Shown: positions 50,257 through 58,965, counted from the first letter of the stretch. The stretch: DNA of 64,000 nt from Collibacillus ludicampi (GCF_023705585.1 NZ_BOQE01000001.1:1502501-1566500), one strand, 5' to 3'. Translations and numbers: made by a program. Notes: generated from the sequence alone by a model not told the origin.

Positions 50257-50280
50257 CTCACCATTTGAGGAGTTTTTATT
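50257..50280 (+). terminator. Terminator after endolysin
   Basis: CCTCA-CCATT-TGAGG followed by AGTTTTTATTTTT. Confidence 0.75.
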
Positions 50281-50311
50281 TTTCCAAAATATTTCCTGAA
50301 AGGGGTAATAC

Positions 50312-50842
50312 ATGATGGATATGAATGCTGTAATCACAGGTGTTGCGGGAGTTGTAGCAGGATTGAGTGGGGCGATCGCTTATGCGAAGCGAATTGAATC
50401 AAAGGTAGTGCCGCTGTTGCATGGTACGAGGGAATTATTTGAACACATCAAGGAAAATCACGAGGCTAAACAGGCACTGGAAGATGTGAAGCAGGCATTT
50501 GAAACGGAGAGCGCCATTGAGAGGGATGCATTGATCAAGGCTGCCGCCTATTGTGCAGTACAAGCGTTGGGTGTAGAAGTTAGTCAACTCAATGACATCC
50601 AGAAGGCCGCTGTGGCAAAGTACATCAGCGAAGTTCTTCCGGATCGGTTCGAGCAGGATGTTACGCCTCAAAGGATTCAGGATACTTTGAATCTGATTCA
50701 AGCGGAACTGGCTGCCGCAAGGTCGCATGACGGCGTGAAAGCAGCACTTGCTTTTACGGACTGGATCGCGAATGCAAAATTGAGCCAGGACACAGAAGTA
50801 TTTATGAATGTTCAAGCCCAAACACAACAAACCCCGGCTTAA
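50312..50842 (+). CDS. Second holin-like protein, possible LL-H type
   Basis: 176 residues. One N-terminal span (VITGVAGVVAGLSGAIAY), then a helical soluble domain with charged repeats. Position behind the endolysin and single-span layout recall LL-H-type holins, but the body is longer than usual. AAAGGGG precedes the ATG. Confidence 0.5.
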   Translation: MMDMNAVITGVAGVVAGLSGAIAYAKRIESKVVPLLHGTRELFEHIKENHEAKQALEDVKQAFETESAIERDALIKAAAYCAVQALGVEVSQLNDIQKAAVAKYISEVLPDRFEQDVTPQRIQDTLNLIQAELAAARSHDGVKAALAFTDWIANAKLSQDTEVFMNVQAQTQQTPA

Positions 50843-50856
50843 CTCCGGGGTTCTTT
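50828..50856 (+). terminator. End of the late operon
   Basis: AACCCCGG-CTTAA-CTCCGGGGTT followed by CTTTAG. Confidence 0.7.
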
Positions 50857-50879
50857 AGTAAATTGTTGCCGAAATAAAC

Positions 50880-51169
50880 CAATGCATCGTGTCTGGCCTG
50901 AATGCGCAAAGTCTGTTCAATCCGGAAGTAGCGGCCAACGTGAATCAGGTGGCGGTGTAGGATGTACTCGCCAACCTGGGCCCGATCAAAGAGAAGCAGC
51001 CAAGATGTTCGAGGCGTGGCCGCTGGATTCCATCGTCGGGCTGGGATCGAGAAATGCGTTGTCGGAAGACGGAGTGATGCTAGGGAATGAATTCAAACTT
51101 AAAAATATACTTAATTTTAAGGAGGGATTAGTATCTCAACCAAGTGGAGAAAGAGGATTTATGAACTAG
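50880..51169 (+). pseudogene. Decayed coding remnant
   Basis: One frame reads GLNAQSLFNPEVAANVNQVA, TAG, DVLANLGPIKEK; another continues MFEAWPLDSIVGLGSRNALS and EDGVMLGNEFKLK. The two look like pieces of one protein broken by a stop and a frameshift. No family is recognised. GC-richer than the AT-rich cargo around it. 51170-51390 shows nothing else. Confidence 0.5.
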
Positions 51170-51390
51170 CAGGACTTGAATAACAGAAAAAAGCTAGCTT
51201 TTGAATTTATTATAGTTAAATTCTTTAAATGAAAAATTATCTTGAGCACCATTATTAACCCGGGGTTATTGATCTCTCTAACGCATAACACCTATTCAAA
51301 AAAATGATCACGATAGATGAGGCAGGAATTTTTTATCGGGTGTTGAATAGGTTGAATGTTATTTTTAAATATCCTTTAAGGGGAGAAAAA

Positions 51391-52212
51391 ATGCCGACTC
51401 CGAACTTTTTTGTATTGATAGGAAACGCATTACTGCAATTAGCTGGTGGAGATCCCTCGGTATTTCTTTTTTGGATCTCTCTATTAGTAGTTACACTTTG
51501 GCTATTCAAAGAGATAAAGAAAACAATTACCGATGATAAAAGTCTTCAAGTTTCGAGAATAGACCATAAATTGGAAATATACGGACGCTTAGAATGTAAT
51601 ATTTTATTATACCTAAGGTTAAAAAACGAGGATTCTCAAAAATTAATATATGAGAAACTCGGGGAATCATACTCAGCTTTATCTAAACCAATTTATGATA
51701 AATTATTTGAAAGTCTGAAGAGTAGTGATGATGATAAATTGGAAGAATGCGTAAAAGACATACATGAAGAAGTTTTGAATTTGAAAAATCGCCGTGAACA
51801 AATTTACCCAATGATTTATTCTAACGGTGTTTTTGAAAGTTTTTACTACTATATGAATATAATAGAAAGGATATTTTTGCCTATAATTTTCACTTATTTT
51901 GCCTTTTTATTCATTTTTATAATTATCGCTGTTGTTTATGTAATAATTCATCTTCCTACAATTAGTGATAAAGCAACATCACTTATTTCTTTATTTTCTG
52001 GATTTTTATTACTTCTTTTAGTATTGAAAGCATTGTCAGAACTATTTAATAGGGACTACAAAAATATAAGGTGGAGGGAAGTAGGCCCAATACTTATATT
52101 TAGTATTATTAACATAGTACTTATAGGTCATTTGTATTATCAAATTCTAGTATTCATATTACTTTTTGGATACCAATTGTTGATTAAAAAAATATCATTT
52201 AATAGGAAATAA
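51391..52212 (+). CDS. AT-rich cargo membrane protein, about four spans
   Basis: 273 residues. One hydrophobic segment near the N-terminus (VFLFWISLLVVTLWLF), a soluble charged helical middle (about 50-155), then three spans in the C-terminal half. ATG 51391 is preferred for its AAGGGGAG. Low GC, outside the late operon, between terminators. Layout resembles membrane effectors of abortive-infection loci, but no family is recognised. Confidence 0.6.
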   Translation: MPTPNFFVLIGNALLQLAGGDPSVFLFWISLLVVTLWLFKEIKKTITDDKSLQVSRIDHKLEIYGRLECNILLYLRLKNEDSQKLIYEKLGESYSALSKPIYDKLFESLKSSDDDKLEECVKDIHEEVLNLKNRREQIYPMIYSNGVFESFYYYMNIIERIFLPIIFTYFAFLFIFIIIAVVYVIIHLPTISDKATSLISLFSGFLLLLLVLKALSELFNRDYKNIRWREVGPILIFSIINIVLIGHLYYQILVFILLFGYQLLIKKISFNRK

Positions 52213-52562
52213 TTAATTAATACATTGTATGCGCCACAAGTTGAATGGTGTTAGGCAAAATAAAAGGGTGTTCCGTTCGATGCGGAGTGCTAGGATTGCA
52301 ATTGGAAGGCGTGGCTCGTAGTAAAAGGTATGAAGACAAGAGAGAATAACCCGGCCTAGTGCCGGGGTTCCAACATATTTCCTCAGAATCAAGTGTCACC
52401 ATCGTGTAATGGCATCCTTAACAATCCCATTCCTTTAATACTGCACAATCACACCCACTTAACTCACATAGATTTGAATAGGAGTGTAGCTGAATGGTAT
52501 ATAACAATATATGTAGTTATTAAATATAGAAATGGAAAAAATTACGAGTGGAGTGATCATAT
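52213..52562 (+). other. Gap with a terminator, no firm gene
   Basis: AACCCGGC-CTAGT-GCCGGGGTT (about 52348-52370) is a stable hairpin. A 34-codon frame ending at 52349 (VLGKIKGCSVRCGVLGLQLE at its start) may be a relic. The remainder shows nothing. Confidence 0.4.
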
Positions 52563-53300
52563 ATGGATTACCTAACTTTTCTAATAGACCAGAAATATAT
52601 TGAGAAAGCTGAAGCTGAACTAGATATTTATGACTTTCCATCATGGATAGATTTAAGAGAAAAATTAGATTCAGCTATCGGTCAAGATGCTTTAAAGTCC
52701 AATAAAATGCTTGAGACTAAACAATGGATATCTTTGTTAGAGAGAAAGTATAAAGAGTTAAGTACATCTCTTGTTTATTGCTTAGCCTACCATTACTACA
52801 GTGTTGATAACAGTCTATATTGTAAAAATCCCTCAGATCCATTTTATGAACCACATTTATCCTTCTTTTTAGACACAGCGGCAGGTCGTGCTTTTTCATT
52901 GATTGAAAAATTGGGCCAAATGTTAAATGTATATTTAGAATTGGGTTTATCAGAAGGTAAGGGAATGGGAGCAAAACAAGTATCGTTTAAGGAAGTTATT
53001 AAAAAACTAGATATTTCATATAAAGAAAAACTCGCTGAACTGGAAAAAGCAGTAGAAGATTTCGAAGAACTAAGACATAAACATACTCATCGTTTCAATC
53101 CGGAACATAGTAGATGGAAGGTAAATCAATCAGACCAAGGAAAACTAAATAATGAAGAGAAATTGGTTGTATTTTTTGGGTTAGATGAAAATAAATTACC
53201 TATAGTTCCGTATAAGCAGATTCAGGTGTATAAAAATTTTCAAGTTAAATTGTACAAAGCGTTGAAAAACATATTTTCCAAAATGAAAGCAGAGTTATAG
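52563..53300 (+). CDS. HEPN-like cargo protein (Cthe_2314 type?)
   Basis: 245 residues, mostly helical. AAGRAFSLIEKLGQMLNVYL and, near residue 172, EELRHKHTHRFN, which contains an R-x4-H motif like that of HEPN ribonucleases. The layout recalls the Cthe_2314-like HEPN family. AT-rich, alone between terminators. If active it might act as an RNase in phage exclusion; this is inference. Confidence 0.5.
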   Translation: MDYLTFLIDQKYIEKAEAELDIYDFPSWIDLREKLDSAIGQDALKSNKMLETKQWISLLERKYKELSTSLVYCLAYHYYSVDNSLYCKNPSDPFYEPHLSFFLDTAAGRAFSLIEKLGQMLNVYLELGLSEGKGMGAKQVSFKEVIKKLDISYKEKLAELEKAVEDFEELRHKHTHRFNPEHSRWKVNQSDQGKLNNEEKLVVFFGLDENKLPIVPYKQIQVYKNFQVKLYKALKNIFSKMKAEL

Positions 53301-53349
53301 TAAGTAAATAATTAATAGTTATTTGTACTTGATAAGGTGTGTTCTTGGG

Positions 53350-53377
53350 CCTCACTGTTCACTCAGTGGGGTTTTTC
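53350..53377 (+). terminator. Terminator after the HEPN-like gene
   Basis: CCTCACTG-TTCACT-CAGTGGGG then TTTTTCG. Confidence 0.7.
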
Positions 53378-53391
53378 GTTTGGTATAAAAA

Positions 53392-53848
53392 ATGCAAAAG
53401 GACTGGATTGAGTGGAACGGATGCCGACTGAGAGTGACGCCGCAGAACCTCGTTGTGTTCGAGTGGCATCTGGCGTCCGGCCATGCGGAGGCCGTAATCG
53501 GCCCACCCCATAACCGAACCATCGTTTAACAGCAAATCCGCTGGCTGTAGAAACACGGAAATGGCGTCTTGGGCTGGTTTGGCTCTTTCACTGCTGGGAG
53601 CAGATCCCGCGGGATCTGGACAAGATCATCAAAGTGGCCGGGCCTCACTATCACTTGTACACCAGCAGTAAAAAGACCTACCGCGATCTGGCTGGGGAGA
53701 TGCACCGTTTGAGGTGGAGGAAGCGCTGCGCACACCACGTTTTCACGCCATCAAGGTGTTACGCGTCGGCCAGACGATGACACAATTTATAAACTGGTTA
53801 TGTTTCCAAGTACGTGGGATTGAACAATTATCATATAAGGAAAAGTAA
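53392..53848 (+). pseudogene. GC-rich remnant of one or more genes
   Basis: An intact frame from ATG 53392 (MQKDWIEWNGCRLRVTPQNL ... VIGPPHNRTIV) stops at 53529. Other frames then carry HCWEQIPRDLDKIIKVAGPH, YRDLAGEMHRLRW, and FEVEEALRTPRFHAIKVLR, each plausible coding fragments in different frames. Probably one decayed gene. GC-richer than its neighbours. Confidence 0.5.
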
Positions 53849-53902
53849 AGGAAAAAATGTCTTGTCCAATTTTAATTAATGATGTTACAATAATATAAGC
53901 GT

Positions 53903-53979
53903 GCTCCCGTAGCTCAACTGGATAGAGCAAACTACCGCTAATAGTAAGGTTGTGGGTTCAAATCCCACCGGGAGTACCA
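53903..53979 (+). tRNA. tRNA with Arg-type body and GCT anticodon
   Basis: A full 77-base cloverleaf: acceptor GCTCCCG/CGGGAGT, TA, D arm GCTC-AACTGGATA-GAGC, anticodon arm AACTA-CCGCTAA-TAGTA, variable AGGTT, T arm GTGGG-TTCAAAT-CCCAC, A73 and CCA. The body, short variable loop and A20 look like tRNA-Arg(TCT), but positions 34-36 read GCT, the serine AGC/AGU anticodon. U33 is C and the first anticodon-stem pair is A-A. It may be a decayed tRNA or one that misreads. Confidence 0.8.
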
Positions 53980-54103
53980 CCAAAAATTCTTTATTTTTCT
54001 GTTGACTAATACAAGGTGTTTTGGTTAAAATAAAATCAGCGGTAGTTAATGCTCGGTGACACTATGGCGCTATGTAGTGCACCAGTTGGGCAAGACCTTA
54101 CGG

Positions 54104-54133
54104 AAAAAGACATCCATAATTGGATGTCTTTTT
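54104..54133 (+). terminator. Bidirectional-looking terminator
   Basis: AAAAAGACATCC-ATAATT-GGATGTCTTTTTC. Follows the tRNA by about 125 bases. From 54134 to 54324 I see a CCTCC...GGAGG inverted pair and no gene. Confidence 0.75.
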
Positions 54134-54324
54134 CTTTTCTTTGAAACAAAAAAATAAAAAACCTCCCTCTTAAAAAAGGAGGCGACTGGTTAAAATGTGG
54201 ATGGCCGCTGATTCGCCGGTTCAGCGGACCGAAACCTATGCGGATCCCACTACTTTAAGTAGAGGACAATATTATTTTATGATGAGATTGGTGAATTGTC
54301 AAATTACCACTAGAACATTAGTTC

Positions 54325-54777
54325 TTAATTTATTATAAAAGGATGAGACCACAATGGTTTGGATATTAGGTTTTGCAAAATCTCTTTGTCATGTATCATG
54401 AATGCAGTGATAAAGAACCCTTTTGTAAGTTTTCTATTGAATTCAATAATCACGGCGTACATATCATCTGTAAGAACCGATACTCTTCTCAAAGGATCGA
54501 TTCGATATTTAATATTATCGAAACCTTGGTAAGTAATTACATGTGGATCTTGCAATACTTTTTTAATCCAATCCATTCGTTGGGCTCGATCCCAGTCGAA
54601 CTCGCTTTTATCCCGCAATCTTCGATCTTGACTCTTGAAGAAAGCATGATCAAAACGATCCTGGCGGAAGACAATATTAAAGCCATCATGTGTAATGATT
54701 GGTCGGGTACAAAAATTTTTAATATAGTACTGACGAAACTGTGTTTCATTTTTTAGTTGCAACAAGGGAGCATACAT
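54325..54777 (-). CDS. Possible phage RelE/barnase-like nuclease (PBECR type)
   Basis: 150 residues. Segments DWDRAQRMDWIKKVLQDP, RRVSVLTDDMYAVIIEFN and KGFFITAFMIHDKEIL follow the pattern of small RNase-fold proteins grouped as PBECR (barnase-EndoU-colicin-RelE-like). Catalytic residues cannot be named. It starts 4 bases after the DUF3800 gene, with GAGGGGG overlapping that stop, so the two are coupled. Toxin or defence effector is inference. Confidence 0.45.
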   Translation of the reverse strand: MYAPLLQLKNETQFRQYYIKNFCTRPIITHDGFNIVFRQDRFDHAFFKSQDRRLRDKSEFDWDRAQRMDWIKKVLQDPHVITYQGFDNIKYRIDPLRRVSVLTDDMYAVIIEFNRKLTKGFFITAFMIHDKEILQNLISKPLWSHPFIIN

Positions 54778-54781
54778 AGGA

Positions 54782-55480
54782 TTACCCCCTCAGTGCAATT
54801 TTAAACACATTGAACTTTCGTTCGGATTTTGGGGTAGGCCAAATCGGGTGTTCCAAATAACTTTCAATTCGTTCTATTACTTGTAACTTAGCCTGACTTC
54901 CGTTCAAACGATGCATTCGGTACCCAACGGCTCCGATTAAAATATCTGTTAACTGGATAAGAAGGGATTGTTTTGACTCTATTGCCTGCACGTCTCCTAT
55001 TTTGTTTAATTGTCCTGTATCTCGAATAATGGCTTTGTCGAGAACTTCTTCTAATTTATGGAGTCGGTTACGTAACTTATTTTTTCTGTGATCTAAATAT
55101 ATCCAGTAAGTTTCTCGAGAATCAATCCAGTGATAAAGCAACTGATAATAAAACTTATAGAAACCAAGCTCGCTGTCAGATTCATGATAAGTGTCGATGT
55201 CAACAAAATGGCTATCCACCACAATACATCTGAAACGAATGGAATTCTTGAAGAAAAGATCAATAAGTTTCAGATAAAATTCAAGCCTAGATGGAGAGAC
55301 TCTGTTCCATTTAAACTCCCCATAAACATCATATTTCGTTTTTAAATTTTTAATTTGATTTTTTACATCTTCCCGGATATCATATGGAACCCAAAGTCCT
55401 CCCAATACCATAAATCTATCTGGACTGTTTACTCCATATATTGTCTCAGGACGACTCTCGTCGCAATATACCTCAATCAT
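54782..55480 (-). CDS. DUF3800 protein
   Basis: 232 residues. Starts IEVYCDESRPETIYG and has VLGGLWVPYD, YGEFKWNRVS, the IYLDHRKNKLRNRL strand and KQSLLIQLTDILIGAVGYRM, the DUF3800 pattern with RNase H-like D/E residues. ATG 55480 follows GGAGGG. DUF3800 genes are common in phage and defence loci; activity is not established. First gene of a two-gene minus-strand operon just inside attR. Confidence 0.8.
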   Translation of the reverse strand: MIEVYCDESRPETIYGVNSPDRFMVLGGLWVPYDIREDVKNQIKNLKTKYDVYGEFKWNRVSPSRLEFYLKLIDLFFKNSIRFRCIVVDSHFVDIDTYHESDSELGFYKFYYQLLYHWIDSRETYWIYLDHRKNKLRNRLHKLEEVLDKAIIRDTGQLNKIGDVQAIESKQSLLIQLTDILIGAVGYRMHRLNGSQAKLQVIERIESYLEHPIWPTPKSERKFNVFKIALRG

Positions 55481-55848
55481 AAACCGACGTCCCTCCGCTT
55501 TCTTCCATACTATTCTAGTATAGTAGATAAAGAATGATTGTTGCAAAAAATTCTCGAAGGGACAATAAAATAAATACACCTTGAAAATAAAGGGAGATGA
55601 TTGTTTTAATAAACGAGAAACTTAAATTCATGGAGGTTCACGAGGTTGTATAAAAATCATAAGACGTATATGATACTTGGACATAATAATACTAAGAAGG
55701 TATGTTTCGTACTTGGTCACATGAGTGGTCACAAACTACTTATAACTAGATATCACATGTGTCGTAGAAGATGATCGAAAAACCTTGTTCTATCGAGGGT
55801 TTTTGGACGTAGTATCATTCGGTGATATCATAAATCACATACTGTTTG
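55481..55848. other. Right-end non-coding region of the prophage
   Basis: Contains the TGGTCAC pair at 55714, a hairpin AAAACCTT...GAGGGTTTT near 55779-55804, and a GATATCA-rich stretch before attR. No gene is seen. Confidence 0.5.
55714..55732. promoter_or_regulatory. Candidate integrase arm-type sites, right
   Basis: TGGTCAC at 55714 and 55726, 12 bp apart, about 120 bp inside attR. Same word and similar spacing as the left pair near 8686. Confidence 0.5.
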
Positions 55849-55919
55849 GGTTTCCTAAACCGCGTCTTGCGGGGGTTCGAGTCCCTCCGGGTGCACCAGG
55901 AAAGCCAAGAGTGGCGCGG
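55849..55919 (+). repeat. attR (71-bp attachment repeat)
   Basis: Second copy of the att core; holds the displaced 3' half of tRNA-Arg(CCT) (to 55897) plus 22 bases. One difference from attL, in the T-loop (G at 55881). Confidence 0.95.
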
Positions 55920-55948
55920 ATTCCAAGGAATTTGGAATCCGCTTTTTT
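55916..55948 (+). terminator. Original terminator of tRNA-Arg(CCT)
   Basis: GCGGATTCC-AAGGAATTT-GGAATCCGC followed by TTTTTT. Its first bases lie in the att core; before integration it would have followed the tRNA directly. Confidence 0.85.
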
Positions 55949-55971
55949 ATGCCCTTTTCTCTGATTGCGAA

Positions 55972-56523
55972 TCAATTGCAATTCTTCGTCATCGGAACGA
56001 GTCTCTTGCCTAACCAGTGTCCAAATATCACAATGGGCAATAATAGAAAACCAACGTGTAAACTCCAGAAAACCGAACTACAACTTACGATCCCATTCGT
56101 TAGAAATCGATATAGCACATAAACGGAGTAAGGGGCAGTTATAAGCAAAGCACTCCCTACACCTGGGGTATACATTTTACACCAAATCATTGATTGAATA
56201 TGTCCTAATACATGCAAAAGAATCGCCATGTTAAATCCGAGAAAGAATAAATACATATGTTTCTCTGCCGCCAAAAAAGTGGTCGGAATAAATAAAATAA
56301 ATTCTACCAAAACAGCAACGGCAAATTGTGAAGATGTGACCTTGGCATATTTTTCGATGAATTTTCTATATGTTCCGGGGACTATATGGATAACCTTGGT
56401 GTAATTTTTCTTTAACCACGGTTCAATCCAGATGATTTCTTCAAAATCGTGTAACATAAACGCAATAGGAAATAACCAGATTAAAGTGTTAAGGCTTACT
56501 GCCGAGTTAAGATATTCAAGCAT
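55972..56523 (-). CDS. HXXEE-domain membrane protein
   Basis: 183 residues with about five spans. FMLHDFEEIIW at residue 22 contains the HxxEE motif, and NMAILLHVLGHI the later His pair, of the HXXEE family. Function unknown; the motif suggests metal binding inside the membrane. First backbone gene right of the prophage. Confidence 0.8.
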   Translation of the reverse strand: MLEYLNSAVSLNTLIWLFPIAFMLHDFEEIIWIEPWLKKNYTKVIHIVPGTYRKFIEKYAKVTSSQFAVAVLVEFILFIPTTFLAAEKHMYLFFLGFNMAILLHVLGHIQSMIWCKMYTPGVGSALLITAPYSVYVLYRFLTNGIVSCSSVFWSLHVGFLLLPIVIFGHWLGKRLVPMTKNCN

Positions 56524-56754
56524 CTTTATCCCATCCTTTTTCTCTTTTCGGAAAGTTCAAATAATACTTTCTGCCATACAGTCAAAAAATAGGGTACCGC
56601 ATTGTATTGAAATTTTCATACACGAAGACAATCGAATTGAGCCATTTAAATATCTCATCTCCTGTAATGCAGCGCCACCTCCATTTTAACCGAGAGATTT
56701 TGAAAATGGGTGACCAGAGGGCGATTTCTTTTTGTTTTCAAATGTAAAAATAAT

Positions 56755-56793
56755 AGAGGGAGCCCCTGGGACTTACACTTTGGGACACCCTCT
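56755..56793 (-). terminator. Probable terminator of the lipoprotein gene
   Basis: AGAGGG (56755) pairs with CCCTCT (56788), extended by GCCCC/GGGAC, and is followed on the minus strand by ATTATTTTTA. Confidence 0.45.
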
Positions 56794-56817
56794 TTCTCGT
56801 TATGGCTTTCAGCCGTG

Positions 56818-57297
56818 TTAATTCGAATTGGAACCCGATCCACCAGCAGTTGTGGAAGATTGGCTTGAATGATTATCACTTTGATTGTGTTGTGCATCGG
56901 AATGTGGTTGGTGATTTCCGTTCCATTGTCTCTTCGGAGCTTTTCCATTATTGATCTCGCTAGTAATGTCACTGACGGACACTTTATTTTTCAATTGTTC
57001 CATGACCCATTTTGGATCTGTATTCGTTTGCTGTATCAGTTTCGCTAGAGATTGTGCATCGCTTTGGGAAACTCCGGCATTTACAAGTGCCTGTACAAAT
57101 CCTTGCCCATTATGATGTTGTCCAGCATGTTGTTGACCGGATGGATTGTTATCTGATCCATTGGATGTAGTTGCCGTATTTGAAGCAGAAGTTGAGGATT
57201 GACCGTTTGATGTGCTTTGGCTTCCACACCCCGAAAGAAGACCTGTAAGCACGAACCCGGCAATTACGACACTCAATGATTTTTTGGTAAATTTCAC
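56818..57297 (-). CDS. Lipoprotein of unknown function
   Basis: 159 residues. Lipobox LLSGC (Cys near residue 24) after a basic signal segment. A Ser/Asn/Gln/His-rich stretch, then a helical region VQALVNAGVSQSDAQSLAKL and a Gln/His/Ser-rich tail. Displayed on the outer face of the membrane. GTG 57297 with AAGGATG upstream. No partner is obvious. Confidence 0.8.
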   Translation of the reverse strand: MKFTKKSLSVVIAGFVLTGLLSGCGSQSTSNGQSSTSASNTATTSNGSDNNPSGQQHAGQHHNGQGFVQALVNAGVSQSDAQSLAKLIQQTNTDPKWVMEQLKNKVSVSDITSEINNGKAPKRQWNGNHQPHSDAQHNQSDNHSSQSSTTAGGSGSNSN

Positions 57298-57563
57298 TTA
57301 CTTTCATCCTTTCTACAAGATCTGTACTTGAATGAGTTTCTAAGTGGAAAATATACCATTGAATCGTGGAATAAATATGTAAAGTGGTAATCGTAGAAGA
57401 ATGCACCTTTCGTTTGGCCGGATGAGCCAAGTCTCACCGATTTACATGTCCAGAAGTCTCAGAGGATTGATCCGAAATCAAGGAGGGTGTCTTTTCATTC
57501 CTGAGCCATCACAAATCATGTAATATAAAAATACGATTGAAATTGATGAACCTGGAGGGAGCC

Positions 57564-57866
57564 ATGGAACTTTTGGAAGTATTTAAAGCTTTGTCCAATG
57601 AAACGAGATTGCAGATCATCCAGTGGTTAAAAAATCCTGACATTCACTTCCCAAAACCACAAAATGGGGATCTACACGAAGATGGGGTTTGCGTAAGCGA
57701 TATCCATAAAAAAGTTGGACTGTCACAATCCACGGTGTCCCTGTACCTATCCATGCTGCAAAAAGCCGGATTGATAAAAGCAAAAAGGATTGGGCAATGG
57801 ACTTATTATAAAAGGGATGAAGAGAACATCCAAAAAATTAAGGAATTGTTATCTAGGGATTTGTAA
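57564..57866 (+). CDS. ArsR-family transcriptional regulator
   Basis: 100 residues. MELLEVFKALSNETRLQIIQ begins the winged helix; GLSQSTVSLYLSMLQKAG is the recognition helix and RIGQWTYYKRD the wing. There is no CxCxx metal motif of the arsenic type; a His-rich insert (near residues 31-45) precedes VCVSDI. GGAGGGAG precedes ATG 57564. Probably controls the flavin oxidoreductase 130 bases downstream. Confidence 0.85.
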   Translation: MELLEVFKALSNETRLQIIQWLKNPDIHFPKPQNGDLHEDGVCVSDIHKKVGLSQSTVSLYLSMLQKAGLIKAKRIGQWTYYKRDEENIQKIKELLSRDL

Positions 57867-57999
57867 ATCATACGACTAGACTTGTCGAATTTTTCGTAAG
57901 CTCCATTACAATATTTGGCCTTGAAGGTTCGGTGGTTTTTATCTTATTATTATATCGATAATTATAGATATTTATAAATAAAGATATGGGGGAGTGATG

Positions 58000-58965
58000 A
58001 TGAACCGATTCGTTAATCATAAAGGATATTCACGTATGTTTCATGAAAACCATTTGACTCTCGGGTTGTTCTTTCCTTTGGAATCATACGAAGGCAGCAT
58101 TCCGGAGATGAATATTGAAAAGCAAATCAAACTGGCAAAAAGAGCGGAAGAACTCAATTTTGCTGCATTGTTCGTCAGGGATGTTCCGTTGCATGACCCC
58201 TATTTTGGAGATGTGGGCCAAATTTATGATCCTTGGGTCTTTTTAGGGTATTTAGCCGCCCATACAAACAACATCGCTTTGGGAACCGCAAGCATTATTC
58301 TCACATTGCGTCATCCTCTACATGTGGCTAAAGCAGCCGCTTCCGTCGACAAGTTATCCGGTGAACGACTGGTTCTCGGGGTTGCGACCGGGGATCGTCC
58401 TATAGAATTTCCGGCTTTTTCAGTTGACCCCAATGAGCGTAGTCCTTTGTTTCAAGAATCGATCATGGTCATGAAAAAAGCATGGAAGGAAAGCTTTCCT
58501 ATGATCCAATCGCCACGTGTCCATATGTTGAGCGGGGACGTTTTGCCTAAACCGCGTCTGTCGGACATTCCGGTCTTGGTTACCGGCCACAGCTCTCAGT
58601 CGGTTGAATGGATTGCCGAAAACGGTGATGGTTGGATGTACTATCCCCGAAACTTGAAATTCCAAGCGGAACTGATTAAAAATTGGCGCTCTCTTACCGA
58701 TGAGTTTAAACCATTCAGTCAGTCCCTCTATGTAGATCTAACGGAGGATCCGAATCATGCACCAATCCCTATTCATTTAGGATTCCGAATCGGGCGCAAT
58801 CCACTCATCGAATTCATTGAGAGTCTTAAACTTGCGGGTGTCAATCATGTCATTATCAACTTAAAATATGGCCTGCGTCCTGTTGAAGAAGTGATTGAAG
58901 AATTAGGGGAAGAAGTTCTTCCACATTTTCCTACATTAACCGGCAAGCAACAAGGTGTATCGTGA
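58000..58965 (+). CDS. Luciferase-like flavin-dependent oxidoreductase (BA3436 type)
   Basis: About 321 residues. LTLGLFFPLESYEGSIPEM, FAALFVRDVPLHDPYFGDVG and SVDKLSGERLVLGVATGDRP follow the bacterial luciferase/LLM fold, and the sequence looks like the BA3436-type subgroup. Uses FMN or F420-like flavin; substrate unknown. GGGGGAG lies before the ATGs at 57997/58000. Downstream of an ArsR-type regulator, with which it may form a regulated unit. Confidence 0.88.
   Translation: MNRFVNHKGYSRMFHENHLTLGLFFPLESYEGSIPEMNIEKQIKLAKRAEELNFAALFVRDVPLHDPYFGDVGQIYDPWVFLGYLAAHTNNIALGTASIILTLRHPLHVAKAAASVDKLSGERLVLGVATGDRPIEFPAFSVDPNERSPLFQESIMVMKKAWKESFPMIQSPRVHMLSGDVLPKPRLSDIPVLVTGHSSQSVEWIAENGDGWMYYPRNLKFQAELIKNWRSLTDEFKPFSQSLYVDLTEDPNHAPIPIHLGFRIGRNPLIEFIESLKLAGVNHVIINLKYGLRPVEEVIEELGEEVLPHFPTLTGKQQGVS

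Larger units (their letters stand above)
8578..55919. mobile_element. Contractile-tail prophage integrated in tRNA-Arg(CCT)
   Basis: Bounded by the 71-bp repeats. It contains integrase, repressor/Cro switch, replication genes, terminase, Mu-like head genes, PBSX-like contractile tail, lysis genes and accessory cargo in normal phage order. The structural, packaging and lysis modules appear uninterrupted, so induction is possible; dam and several small genes are broken. Confidence 0.95.

Noticed and set aside
52393-52575. 60-codon frame before the HEPN-like gene
   Set aside because: No ribosome site, odd composition, and it ends inside the next gene's start region.
8578-55919. Integrative conjugative element instead of a phage
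   Set aside because: Although ImmA and Gam occur in such elements, the complete head, tail and lysis genes and the lack of relaxase or type IV secretion genes show a prophage.
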